Positions 8,001 through 15,259 of a stretch of DNA of 36,006 bases are shown here, piece by piece. The notes beneath the pieces are model-generated. The model did no database searches. It was not told the origin of the DNA and was given only the letters and a program-made list of their open reading frames with translations. Location of the stretch: NCBI GenBank assembly GCA_015059735.1, contig SUZX01000013.1:1-36006 (forward strand), written 5' to 3'. The stretch comes from Rikenellaceae bacterium. Lineage in GTDB: Bacteria; Bacteroidota; Bacteroidia; Bacteroidales; Rikenellaceae. The translations under genes were made by a program, and so were the position numbers. Position 1 is the stretch's first letter. Every line of letters begins with the position of its first letter.

Positions 8001-8073
8001 CGCGGGGTAGAGCAGTTGGCAGCTCGTCGGGCTCATAACCCGGAGGTCGGAGGTTCGAGTCCTCCCCCCGCTA
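8001..8073 (+). tRNA. Initiator tRNA-fMet (CAU)
   Basis: A 73-nt cloverleaf with acceptor CGCGGGG/CCCCGCT, D arm GAGC/GCTC, anticodon loop CTCATAA (CAU) and T arm GGAGG/CCTCC. Initiator hallmarks are visible: an unpaired first acceptor position (C against T), three consecutive G-C pairs (GGG/CCC) at the base of the anticodon stem, and an A11-U24 pair in the D stem. CCA is not encoded. Confidence 0.93.
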
Positions 8074-8078
8074 CTAAA

Positions 8079-8117
8079 CAAAATGGAGAATCAAATTTTG
8101 ATTCTCCATTTTGTTTT
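8079..8117 (+). terminator. Terminator after tRNA-fMet
   Basis: A perfect 16-bp stem (8079-8094 with 8098-8113) contains AATGGAGAATC and its complement, followed by TTTT. The near-palindrome could also work on the minus strand for the facing gene at 8158. Confidence 0.9.
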
Positions 8118-8157
8118 AGAGGAAATGGTGGTGAAATCGTAAATCACCTCCTAAATG

Positions 8158-8655
8158 TTAAAATCTATATCCGATTTGGAAAAGCATGGCTTCATACTCC
8201 CCAAATTTGTTGTATAGAGCTGATAATGCAACAGGACCCATTATTATACCGGGACCTACTCGCAATAGATAATTGGTATCTATGTTGCTAATGCCAATCC
8301 CAACTCCAAATCCGACTTCGCCAAAGAGGGATACTTTTTTACTTACCGGAAGTATTCCTTGCGCATCTGTTGTTATATTGATAAAACCGGGAGTATTATC
8401 ATCCTTAAACATATCATAAAACATCGAGCCACCTGCAGTTCCTCCCAGCGAAAAGTAAGGATTAAATTGATAATGAATTTTTACATTCATTAAACTGATG
8501 GCATCCGGTGCATAGTCATCTAATCCAAGTATATAGCCTGCTGACATACATACCTTCATACCCGGTTGAAAACTATTCGGTGTTTCAGCCGATACCGATC
8601 CGATCGTGAGCAACAGAACTCCGACGATCACTTTCCATTTAGTTAAATTAAGCAT
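8158..8655 (-). CDS. Small outer-membrane beta-barrel-like protein
   Basis: A 165-residue protein of unknown function. It has an N-terminal signal peptide (hydrophobic VIVGVLLLTIGSVSAE, cleavage likely after VSA). The mature part alternates polar and hydrophobic residues, is rich in Gly and aromatics (FSLGGTAGGSMF, SLFGEVGFGVGIGIS), and ends in YRF, the terminal aromatic typical of outer-membrane barrels inserted by BamA. Its size suits an eight-stranded barrel, as in OmpW/OmpX-like porin families. It lies about 45 bases downstream of RNA A on the same strand and may be expressed by read-through from that promoter. No specific ligand can be inferred. Confidence 0.7.
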   Translation of the reverse strand: MLNLTKWKVIVGVLLLTIGSVSAETPNSFQPGMKVCMSAGYILGLDDYAPDAISLMNVKIHYQFNPYFSLGGTAGGSMFYDMFKDDNTPGFINITTDAQGILPVSKKVSLFGEVGFGVGIGISNIDTNYLLRVGPGIIMGPVALSALYNKFGEYEAMLFQIGYRF

Positions 8656-8699
8656 AAATTTGTAGTTTTTGCATGTCGGCCCCGCCCGTGCAGTCCATA

Positions 8700-8940
8700 T
8701 AAAAAAGAAAGTGTGGAGCCATTCGTTTATCTGTTCCGAGGTTCTGGAATACCTGCTATCAAATAAACATACCCCACACCCGTATCAGTGGGTATGGAGC
8801 AAGAGTGCTGCCATACGGATATACCAATACAAGGTGACGAGTGTAGTGCTTACCTTGATAGCTTGAAATTTTCCAGATTTCGGAACAAGGATTAGCGAAA
8901 CACTTTCACTAACTAATATGTCGCCATCCGGTTGGATAGC
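8700..8940 (-). ncRNA. Structured RNA A, long irregular hairpin (6S-like candidate)
   Basis: Transcribed leftwards from a good promoter at 8945-8974. Four nested helices form one long hairpin: 8707-8714/8900-8907 (GAAAGTGT), 8732-8739/8880-8887 (TGTTCCGA), 8743-8749/8871-8877 (TCTGGAA) and 8755-8762/8855-8862 (GCTATCAA). Two or three smaller hairpins lie inside, for example CAAGGT/ACCTTG. On the minus strand the outermost arm is followed by TTTCTTTTTT, an intrinsic terminator. A separate 7-bp hairpin (GCTATCC/GGATGGC) stands at the 5' end. The ~200-nt length, large asymmetric internal loop (17 and 12 nt) and lack of a coding frame resemble 6S RNA. It is not tmRNA, RNase P or SRP RNA by motif. 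A 5' leader of the downstream barrel gene is the main alternative. Confidence 0.6.
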
Positions 8941-8944
8941 ACGA

Positions 8945-8974
8945 CAAAGTTATGAAATGTTTCTCAATACACAA
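8945..8974 (-). promoter_or_regulatory. Promoter of RNA A
   Basis: On the minus strand, TTG (complement of 8972-8974), 19 nt, TAACTTTG (complement of 8945-8952). It predicts transcription starting near 8940. Confidence 0.7.
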
Positions 8975-9174
8975 TACTCATACGAGGTATTTTGCTAAAA
9001 TTTAGATCTGTCGGCTATTGCAAAGTTGCTGAATGCAATAGTAAGTAGTATGAATTCGAATTTTGTCTGTTGTAATTTGGGACTATTGCTGAATATCAGA
9101 ATGATATGTTTTGGTCAAGACAATAGCTTGCTTGATCCGCTTTTTATAGGAGTGGAGACGTGAGTCTATAAACA
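8975..9174. other. Intergenic stretch without gene
   Basis: AT-rich sequence. The only structure seen is a weak hairpin at 9015-9041 (CTATTGC/GCAATAG). No coding frame or promoter stands out. Confidence 0.4.
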
Positions 9175-9203
9175 CAAAAAGAGAGAACTTCAATAGTTCT
9201 CTC
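9175..9203 (-). terminator. Terminator after tRNA-Arg(ACG)
   Basis: Stem GAGAGAACT (9181-9189) with AGTTCTCTC (9195-9203) and a 5-nt loop. On the minus strand it runs into TTTTTGTG. Confidence 0.88.
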
Positions 9204-9209
9204 TTTCAG

Positions 9210-9283
9210 TGACACCGACAGGACTCAAACCTGTAACCTTCTGATCCGTAGTCAGATGCTCTATTCAATTAAGCTACGGTGCC
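9210..9283 (-). tRNA. tRNA-Arg (anticodon ACG)
   Basis: Minus-strand 74-nt cloverleaf. Acceptor GGCACCG/CGGTGTC, D arm GCTT/GAGC, anticodon stem TCTGA/TCAGA with loop CTACGGA (ACG, read as ICG after deamination), T arm ACAGG/CCTGT with TTTGAGT. CCA is not encoded. It is the second arginine tRNA in the window and reads CGN codons. Confidence 0.96.
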
Positions 9284-9295
9284 GAATTGCGATTG

Positions 9296-9327
9296 CAAAT
9301 GTAGGGCAAAATTCCGAAATGCGCAAA
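9296..9327 (-). promoter_or_regulatory. Promoter of tRNA-Arg(ACG)
   Basis: On the minus strand, TTTG (complement of 9324-9327), 20 nt, TACATTTG (complement of 9296-9303). Confidence 0.8.
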
Positions 9328-9450
9328 TAATCCGACAAAAATTTTTTGTAAAAATTGCCTTGCAAAAGGGGTGTAATATCTATTTTGTTGGTACACTGAA
9401 ATTTGCAACAATATGTTGTAGCCGGTTTCTTCGGTTTGAAATCTTCCGAT

Positions 9451-10077
9451 TTATTTAATCTCGCGTTCGGGATGGTCGTGCAGAAATTTTTCCCAACTTT
9501 GGGATCCTTTTTTTGAAGTGGCTTTACGGCCTCCTCCTAATCCTTTGACACGATCGTTACCCAATGCGGCATTCAACGGCCCTGTTGATGAAAAGTAGTG
9601 ACATATTGCCACAGCCATACCATCGGTGGCATCCAACCGGTGTGGTGGTTGGTCGATAGCCAACATGCGGCAAACGATCGAAGATACTTGCTCTTTGGCA
9701 GCCGATCCACGACCTGTAATGGCCTGTTTGATGCGCATCGGGGCGTATTCCGCAACGGGAATTTCGCGACTGAGAGCTGCCGCCATTGCTACACCTTGTG
9801 CCCGTCCTAATTTGAGCATGGATTGCACATTTTCGCCAAAAAATGGCGATTCAAGGGCAACCTCCTGCGGAGTATATTCGTCAATAAGAGCCCCTACACG
9901 CTCGAAGATATAGCGCAACTTGGCATAAGGATCGGTGAGGCGATGCAGATCGATGTCGCCTAATACCACCGAACGAAGCGTGCGTCCCTCGACTTCCAGC
10001 ACACCATATCCCATGTAGTTGGTGCCCGGGTCGATTCCCATGATGCGATATGTTTTTTCGGCAGTCATTGTTGGCAT
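9451..10077 (-). CDS. ruvC: Holliday junction resolvase RuvC
   Basis: Crossover-junction endonuclease that cuts Holliday junctions as a dimer with RuvAB in recombinational repair. The RNase H-like fold is clear: GIDPGT (first Asp, about residue 16), VALESPFF (Glu), and LDATDGMAVAICHY with the last two acidic residues, giving the D-E-D-D metal site. ITGRGSAAKEQV matches the family DNA-binding segment. At 208 residues it is slightly longer than the usual ~170-190, with a basic C-terminal tail (GGGRKATSKKGSQSWEKF) seen in Bacteroidetes versions. An in-frame ATG at 10068 would give 205 residues and is equally likely. It is the last gene of the minus-strand cluster, 60 bases after the TlpA-like gene; ruvA and ruvB are not here. 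Confidence 0.96.
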   Translation of the reverse strand: MPTMTAEKTYRIMGIDPGTNYMGYGVLEVEGRTLRSVVLGDIDLHRLTDPYAKLRYIFERVGALIDEYTPQEVALESPFFGENVQSMLKLGRAQGVAMAAALSREIPVAEYAPMRIKQAITGRGSAAKEQVSSIVCRMLAIDQPPHRLDATDGMAVAICHYFSSTGPLNAALGNDRVKGLGGGRKATSKKGSQSWEKFLHDHPEREIK

Positions 10078-10137
10078 TTACGGAAAAATCCCCTCCGAGT
10101 GGGAATTATCCCAAAGCGGAGGGGATGTAAAGGAGTA

Positions 10138-11193
10138 TTATTGTGCGAGCAACTCGGCAATTTTGGCGCTGACATCATCGCCACGCAATTGCGTGGCTAC
10201 GATTTTGCCCGTAGCGCACTCAACGAGGAAATTGGAAGGAATCGAGCGTACGGCATAGTCGGCAGCCGCAGCATTTTCCCATGCTTTTAGGTCGCTTACA
10301 TGTAACCAATTGAGTTTCTTGTTCTCGATGGTATTCAACCATTTCTCGCGGTCTTTGTCGAGCGATACACCAAAAATCTCGAATCCTTTTGCCTTATAAG
10401 CATCATAAGCTGCTTTCAATGCCGGAACTTCTGCCATGCAAGGGCCGCACCACGAAGCCCAGAAATCGACAAGGACATATTTATTGGCAGGATTCTCGAT
10501 AACCGATTGGAGCGAGATCTCATTGCCGTCTTTGTCGGGTTGCGAGAAGTTGATATAGGGGTTACCTACCTCGGTGCGGATCTTCTTCTCGGCATTGGCC
10601 TTCAATTTGGCGAAGATTTCGAGTTGCTGCATCTCAGGTGAGAATTTGGCAATTTCGTCGAGAATCTCCTGTCCCGAAAGTTCGTAAGACATACGCGAGA
10701 GCATGATTGCTCCAAAGTAGTTGGTACGATTGGTTTCATAGGTTGTGCGGGTCAATTGGTCGTATTCGGTTTCGGCAATTGCCTTGCGACGCTCCTCCGA
10801 AGTCTCGGGATTGCGGAACTCTTCGCGTAACGCTTTGGCGGCTGCCGAATAGGTTGCATTCGCATCGTTGGCAGGAGTGCCCGAAACTTGCAGACCGTCG
10901 GTGGCTTCGGTACTCTCTTTGATTGAGATGATACCGGACTCCAAAATCACAAGAGCTCTGTGCGATGCGTTTGCAAGGTCTGCGGCATTGGCCACATTGC
11001 AAACCGGCGATGCGGGGATCTCACCTTCAAACCGGAATTTACCATTCTCCACTACGGCAGAATCGACAACCTGTCGATCGACAAAAAGGTAATAGGTTCC
11101 CCCCGAGGCTTCGCCTTCGATAACGTAGCGTGGCGTGTCGGTGGAACAACTGCTTAAAATTGTGGCAACTGCCCAAATAAGGATCTTTTTCAT
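10138..11193 (-). CDS. TlpA-family thioredoxin lipoprotein with DUF4369 domain
   Basis: A 351-residue predicted lipoprotein: short signal MKKILIWAVATILSSC with a lipobox ending at Cys16. The N-terminal half (VIEGEASGGTYYLFVDRQVVDSAVVENGKFRFEG) matches the DUF4369 beta-domain common in Bacteroidetes. A helical linker follows, then a TlpA/ResA-like thioredoxin domain with the intact active site WASWCGPC near residues 250-257 and the cis-Pro loop SIPSNFLV. It probably reduces or isomerises disulfides of envelope proteins. It sits 7 bases after lpxD and 60 bases before ruvC. A second protein of the same build at 25732-26874 lacks the cysteines. Confidence 0.9.
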   Translation of the reverse strand: MKKILIWAVATILSSCSTDTPRYVIEGEASGGTYYLFVDRQVVDSAVVENGKFRFEGEIPASPVCNVANAADLANASHRALVILESGIISIKESTEATDGLQVSGTPANDANATYSAAAKALREEFRNPETSEERRKAIAETEYDQLTRTTYETNRTNYFGAIMLSRMSYELSGQEILDEIAKFSPEMQQLEIFAKLKANAEKKIRTEVGNPYINFSQPDKDGNEISLQSVIENPANKYVLVDFWASWCGPCMAEVPALKAAYDAYKAKGFEIFGVSLDKDREKWLNTIENKKLNWLHVSDLKAWENAAAADYAVRSIPSNFLVECATGKIVATQLRGDDVSAKIAELLAQ

Positions 11194-11200
11194 GTCGGTT

Positions 11201-12238
11201 CTATTTTTTAAGTTCGTTCAATTGTTTTTCCAACTCGTTGATTTGGCGAGCCATTTCGGGTAATTTTTTGAAGATGGCGGCCGAACGGTGATACTGCATG
11301 CCGGGCAGTGCGGGATAGCCGAAACGGATTTCGTCATTGGGGACATCTTTATCTAACCCGCTCTTGGATCCGATCTTCACGCGATCTCCGATCGTAACAT
11401 GGTCGGCGATACCTACTTGTCCGGCCAAGAAACAGTTTTTGCCGACTTTCGAGGTGCCGGCAATACCGGTTTGTGCCGAAGAGACGGTGTTTTCACCGAT
11501 TTGACAATTGTGTCCGATTTGGATCAAATTGTCGAGTTTTACCCCACGGCGGATTATGGTCGAGTCGGTCTTGGCGCGGTCGATGCAGGTGTTGGCTCCG
11601 ATCTCTACATCGTCTTCAATAATCACGTTACCCAATTGGGGAATCTTATCAAATCCGCCTGTTGCATTGGGCATAAAGCCAAAACCGTCAGCTCCGATAA
11701 CCGATCCGGAATGGAGGATGCAGTTGCTGCCTACCTGACATCCCTCATAGATTTTTACACCGGCATAAAGGATTGTTCCGTCGCCTATCTTGACGCCAGC
11801 ACCAATATAGACCTGCGGATATATTTGGCAGTTTTTGCCGATTTCAGCACCTTGTTCGATGACCGTAAAATCTCCGATATAGCACTCCTCGCCAATGGTG
11901 GCTTGTTCCGAGACGGAGGCGCGGTCGCTGATTCCCTTGCGGCGGGGCTTGGCGGCATTGTACATTTCAAGAAGTTTCAATACGCAGGCACCGGCATTAT
12001 CCACTTTTATAAGTGTTGCAGCGGTGGGTTGAGAGGGCTCGAAACTCTTATCCACTAATACGATACTGGCATCTGTGGTGTATAAATGTGATTCATATTT
12101 GGGATTGGTCAAATAGGTCAGTGATCCCGATTTGCCCTCTTCTATCGAGGATACGGTGTGTACTTTTGCATTTTTATCGCCTACGATCTCGCCGCCTAAA
12201 AATCCGGCGATCATTTCGGCTGTAAATTCCATAGTCAT
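11201..12238 (-). CDS. lpxD: UDP-3-O-acylglucosamine N-acyltransferase LpxD
   Basis: Adds the second 3-hydroxyacyl chain to UDP-3-O-acyl-glucosamine, the third step of lipid A synthesis, in the cytoplasm. The N-terminal uridine-binding domain (about residues 1-105) is followed by hexapeptide repeats of a left-handed beta-helix (IGEECYIGDFTVIEQGAEIGKNCQIYPQ onward in pattern). The catalytic His lies in LIQIGHNCQIGE near residue 240, and a C-terminal helix (FKKLPEMARQINELEKQLNELKK) supports trimer formation. Length 345 is typical. The start is MTMEF; a second ATG (12232) is 6 bases in. It begins 9 bases after coaD. It pairs functionally with lpxH at 26875. Confidence 0.97.
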   Translation of the reverse strand: MTMEFTAEMIAGFLGGEIVGDKNAKVHTVSSIEEGKSGSLTYLTNPKYESHLYTTDASIVLVDKSFEPSQPTAATLIKVDNAGACVLKLLEMYNAAKPRRKGISDRASVSEQATIGEECYIGDFTVIEQGAEIGKNCQIYPQVYIGAGVKIGDGTILYAGVKIYEGCQVGSNCILHSGSVIGADGFGFMPNATGGFDKIPQLGNVIIEDDVEIGANTCIDRAKTDSTIIRRGVKLDNLIQIGHNCQIGENTVSSAQTGIAGTSKVGKNCFLAGQVGIADHVTIGDRVKIGSKSGLDKDVPNDEIRFGYPALPGMQYHRSAAIFKKLPEMARQINELEKQLNELKK

Positions 12239-12247
12239 AGCTGAATG

Positions 12248-12718
12248 TTATAAATATTTATTGATTTCTATTCCATCAGGCAGGAACTCTTCGACTGATC
12301 TGCCGAATGCCAATACTTCGCGTACGGTCGATGACGAAATGTCGGCAACAACAGCGGGTGTGAAAAGCATTACGGTTGTCAGTGCGGGATAGATGCGGTG
12401 GTTGGTAGCTTCCATTGTCCGCTCGTATTCGAAATCGGTGGTGTTGCGTACTCCGCGAATAATGGCGCAAGCTCCGACTTGTTCGGCAAATTCGCCGGTA
12501 AGACCTGTATAGATCACTACATCGACACGCGGCTCTGTGGCATATACATCGTCAATCAAGCGTTTGCGGTTTTCTACCGTGAGCAATCCGTGTTTTGAGG
12601 TGTTGTTGCCTATGCCGATAATAATGCGATCGAAAAGGCGTAAAGCTTCATCGACCAATGCGGCATGACCTCGGGTAAACGGGTCAAATGACCCGGGGAA
12701 GATGGCTATTCGTTCCAT
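12248..12718 (-). CDS. coaD: Phosphopantetheine adenylyltransferase
   Basis: Catalyses ATP plus 4'-phosphopantetheine to dephospho-CoA, the penultimate step of CoA synthesis. The 156-residue protein shows the nucleotidyltransferase signature AIFPGSFDPFTRGH (T/HxGH motif), IRGVRNTTDFEYE for substrate binding, and ISSSTVRE near residue 125. I chose the ATG at 12718; an upstream TTG (12727) would overlap a -7 promoter box (12725-12732) and add three residues not seen in the family. It is followed 9 bases later by lpxD. Confidence 0.97.
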   Translation of the reverse strand: MERIAIFPGSFDPFTRGHAALVDEALRLFDRIIIGIGNNTSKHGLLTVENRKRLIDDVYATEPRVDVVIYTGLTGEFAEQVGACAIIRGVRNTTDFEYERTMEATNHRIYPALTTVMLFTPAVVADISSSTVREVLAFGRSVEEFLPDGIEINKYL

Positions 12719-12724
12719 AATTGA

Positions 12725-12732
12725 CAAAGATA
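12725..12732 (-). promoter_or_regulatory. Probable -7 box upstream of coaD
   Basis: The minus strand reads TATCTTTG 6 bases before the coaD ATG. No good -33 TTG is found at the right spacing. If used, the leader would be almost absent. Confidence 0.4.
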
Positions 12733-12784
12733 TAAATTTTTAGCCATTTATCTTGCGTAATCGGTAAAATTTATATAGGACTTT

Positions 12785-13381
12785 TTATTTTCGCTCGATT
12801 TTTATGCAGTCAGCATAAACAACTCGGGTGTGGGGGTTGGTCGATACGATTTCCTGCCGAATGGCTTTGGTCCCCCAACGAAAAAAGAGAAAACGACGGG
12901 GAATGCGATGTGCGATTTGCCGCAATGTATCGATGCTGGTTACATGGCACGAAACGGAGTCGGCCGTGAGTAATCCTTCGACTGTGACCCAACGATCGGC
13001 CCAGCGAAACAGCCGAATCGTATCGCGCACCAACAAGGTATCTCGAATTCGTACAACCACCGTGTCGTGGATCGGAGTCTGAATATCAATGGATGAAACA
13101 GAGGCGGTCGTCGCCATACTCTCCATGCGACGGAGTTTGATCCCCAACGAACGGATGCGTTTGGCGTCGGCTGTGCGAAGACGTTCGAACTCGGCACAGC
13201 GTAGTCGTAAAGCCTGTGTCGAGGCAACCTCTTCGCCGAGAAGAGTGCGATAGTGGAGTGTCTCGGCAGAGAGAGCCTGTTGGTTTTGTGTAAGACGTTG
13301 AATTTCGGAGCGTTGATTGTGCCAGATACAAAGATACATTGCCGTTATGATAACGGCGTAAAGCAGTAAATACTTTTTCAT
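12785..13381 (-). CDS. Single-TM coiled-coil protein of unknown function (DUF6549-like)
   Basis: A 198-residue protein with one N-terminal membrane segment (YLLLYAVIITAMYLCIW, residues 4-20). A charged helical stretch likely to form a coiled coil follows (about 21-90, SEIQRLTQNQQALSAETLHY onward), then a beta-rich C-terminal domain with DTVVVRIRDTLLVRDTIRLFRWADRWVTVEG. The build resembles DUF6549-type proteins and phage i-spanins (one TM, coiled coil, exterior domain), usually in mobile elements, yet here it sits between pabC-like and coaD in a housekeeping cluster. It has its own likely -7 box (13404-13411). The resemblance is from memory and no function can be given. Confidence 0.65.
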   Translation of the reverse strand: MKKYLLLYAVIITAMYLCIWHNQRSEIQRLTQNQQALSAETLHYRTLLGEEVASTQALRLRCAEFERLRTADAKRIRSLGIKLRRMESMATTASVSSIDIQTPIHDTVVVRIRDTLLVRDTIRLFRWADRWVTVEGLLTADSVSCHVTSIDTLRQIAHRIPRRFLFFRWGTKAIRQEIVSTNPHTRVVYADCIKIERK

Positions 13382-13403
13382 GATTTTCGGGATTAAGACG
13401 CGA

Positions 13404-13411
13404 CAAATATA
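13404..13411 (-). promoter_or_regulatory. Probable -7 box upstream of the coiled-coil gene
   Basis: The minus strand reads TATATTTG, 22 bases before the ATG. The -33 element is not clear. Confidence 0.4.
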
Positions 13412-13435
13412 ATATGTCGAACACCCGAACAGTTT

Positions 13436-14179
13436 CTATTTTTTAGGAAATAATCGCTCCAATCCCGTAGCAATGCGTTCGGCCATCAATGACATGAGAG
13501 GATGGCTGTCGCAATGCGCAAAAGCGGTTATTCCGCGATGATCGGCAAAAAAAAGTTCATCGAGTTGTGGAAGTTCGATTTTCCCAAAGGGCTCTTCACG
13601 GAACTCTAAACCGGCTATTTCTGCTGCTCGACGGACCAATTCTTGCTCGATATTTTGTGTTGTAGGTTGTGCAACGAAACTTTCAAGCGGAGGGGTCAGT
13701 ACTGTATAACCTCGAACGGCAAAGATCGGAGCGCATCCCACCGAGCGAAAAATGCCGGAACGGTCGCATCGGATGGCTATTTGAGCTCCATGTCGTTGTG
13801 CTTGTCGATTGGCTAAATCGGCTGCGATTTCATGAGCCGAGGTGGGGGCCTCGCCGAAGGGCAATTCATAGCAGACACTCGCTGCATCGGGCATCAAACT
13901 GCGAAATGCATATCCATCGTAAAGCGAAGTCCCTATGGCCGTAAGAAACTCTTTCCCTTCACTATTCAATGCTATACGGATAAAACCTGATACGCCAGTC
14001 GGATAGTTGTTGGCTATGGCAAGAGTAACGATCCGATTGCGTAATGCGAATAGATCGGGAGTGTACGATCTGTTGAAAATCCTATGAGCGAAATAATCTA
14101 ATCGGGCGATATGTCTGGTAAGCATTCGTACCTCTCCGCGATGGAGATGAAGAATTTGATATAGATGCAGGTCGGTCAT
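13436..14179 (-). CDS. Aminotransferase class IV homologue lacking the catalytic lysine
   Basis: A 247-residue protein with the fold-type IV PLP enzyme layout (PabC, BCAT and D-amino acid transaminase family): RHIARLDYFAHRIF near 22-35, GFIRIALN near 65, then DLANRQAQRHGAQIAIRCDRSG (121-142 in pattern) and APIFAVRGYTVLTPPLE. In the family the stretch before 'LA.Q.A...GA' carries the Schiff-base lysine; the aligned position here is T113 in APTSAHEIAADLANRQA, with no lysine nearby. The conserved Glu after the 'DR.G' turn is replaced by R145/S146. It therefore probably cannot act as a normal aminotransferase. It overlaps holA by 4 bases (ATGA), so the genes are translationally coupled. Confidence 0.75.
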   Translation of the reverse strand: MTDLHLYQILHLHRGEVRMLTRHIARLDYFAHRIFNRSYTPDLFALRNRIVTLAIANNYPTGVSGFIRIALNSEGKEFLTAIGTSLYDGYAFRSLMPDAASVCYELPFGEAPTSAHEIAADLANRQAQRHGAQIAIRCDRSGIFRSVGCAPIFAVRGYTVLTPPLESFVAQPTTQNIEQELVRRAAEIAGLEFREEPFGKIELPQLDELFFADHRGITAFAHCDSHPLMSLMAERIATGLERLFPKK

Positions 14180-15246
14180 AGCAGGAAGATTTTCAATAGC
14201 AACTCGCGCAATAGTTCACCATCGGAAGTTCCTCCCGAGTTGATACCTTTGCTTTTCCCGTCGTATTCGCGGAGTAATCCCAATACGGCAAAGACCTTGC
14301 GATTTTCCCAACGTGACGCATTTTGTTTGATTTCACCAAGAATGAAAGTGTTGCTTTTTCGCAAGATGCGCATCAATTCCATATCCGAAGGGAAAGGTTG
14401 CCCCTTGCGACGGGCAAGCCAACCGAGGTAGTTGACGATGAAAAGTTCTTTGAACTGCGAGAATAGCGCGATGATGGTCACTAATAGCGGATTGCCTTTG
14501 GGATCGCGGCTGAAATGGTCGGCAATCAACATCGCACGCTCCATATTGCGGGTCAGCACGGCTTTACATAACTCGAAGTTGTTGAAATCTTTTGAAATGC
14601 CGATGTGGGTTTCTATGTCGTTATCCGTGATTCGTTTAGTCCCTTCGGGAAGTGACACGGTGAGTTTTTGCAACTCGTTCTCGATCTTTGCGATGTCAGT
14701 GCCGATGTGGTCGGTCAGCATCGAGAGTGCTTTTGTGTCGATCGTCAATCCCTTTTTAGCGATGAATTGTTGTAACCATGCGCCGATTTCGTTATCGTAA
14801 GGCCGTACCGATTCGAGAATTGTACCGTTGGCGGCACATCCTTTGTAAAAAGCGGTACGTTTATCCACGTTCTTTTCTTTGTGGCAAATAACCAAAATGG
14901 TGGTAGGTGTGGGTTGCTGCGTGTAGAGCGAAAGGGTTTCGAGGTTGCGTAACTGCTGTGCTTCGCGTAGAATAACCACTTGATAAGAACTCATCATTGG
15001 CATTTGGCGACAAAGGTTGATAACCTGTCCGGCATCGGAATCTTTGCCATACACCGTGATTTGATTGAAAGCGCGTGCCGCTTCGTCCAAAACGGTGGTG
15101 GCAAGTTGTTCGCTCAACGCATCGATAAAATAGCTCTCCTCGCCCATCAGCAGGTAGATGGGCGAATATTGTCGGGCGGTGATTTGTGCCGCTATGCGTT
15201 CATACTCGGCAACCGAGTCGCGAAATCTGACGGTCTTTTTGGCCAT
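14176..15246 (-). CDS. holA: DNA polymerase III delta subunit
   Basis: Clamp-loader subunit that opens the beta sliding clamp. The 356-residue length and motifs fit HolA: IYLLMGEESYFIDALSEQL near residue 30, the pseudo-ATPase region (ITVYGKDSDAGQVINLCRQMPMMSSYQVVILREAQQL in pattern), and TDHIGTDIAKIENELQKL near 185-205. The C-terminal collar-type helices include FSQFKELFIVNYLGWLARR. Like other delta subunits it lacks a proper Walker A. It starts 13 bases after tilS and overlaps the next gene by 4 bases. The ATG at 15246 is the first in frame after the tilS stop. Confidence 0.93.
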   Translation of the reverse strand: MAKKTVRFRDSVAEYERIAAQITARQYSPIYLLMGEESYFIDALSEQLATTVLDEAARAFNQITVYGKDSDAGQVINLCRQMPMMSSYQVVILREAQQLRNLETLSLYTQQPTPTTILVICHKEKNVDKRTAFYKGCAANGTILESVRPYDNEIGAWLQQFIAKKGLTIDTKALSMLTDHIGTDIAKIENELQKLTVSLPEGTKRITDNDIETHIGISKDFNNFELCKAVLTRNMERAMLIADHFSRDPKGNPLLVTIIALFSQFKELFIVNYLGWLARRKGQPFPSDMELMRILRKSNTFILGEIKQNASRWENRKVFAVLGLLREYDGKSKGINSGGTSDGELLRELLLKIFLL

Positions 15247-15259
15247 AGTATGGGGTGGA

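Noticed and set aside
8669..8866. Open frame of 65 residues on the plus strand
   Set aside because: It is antisense to RNA A, and its codons follow the hairpin arms; no promoter was seen for it.
9015..9041. Hairpin CTATTGC/GCAATAG as terminator or attachment site
   Set aside because: Short, without T-run or a repeated partner, and no integrase nearby.
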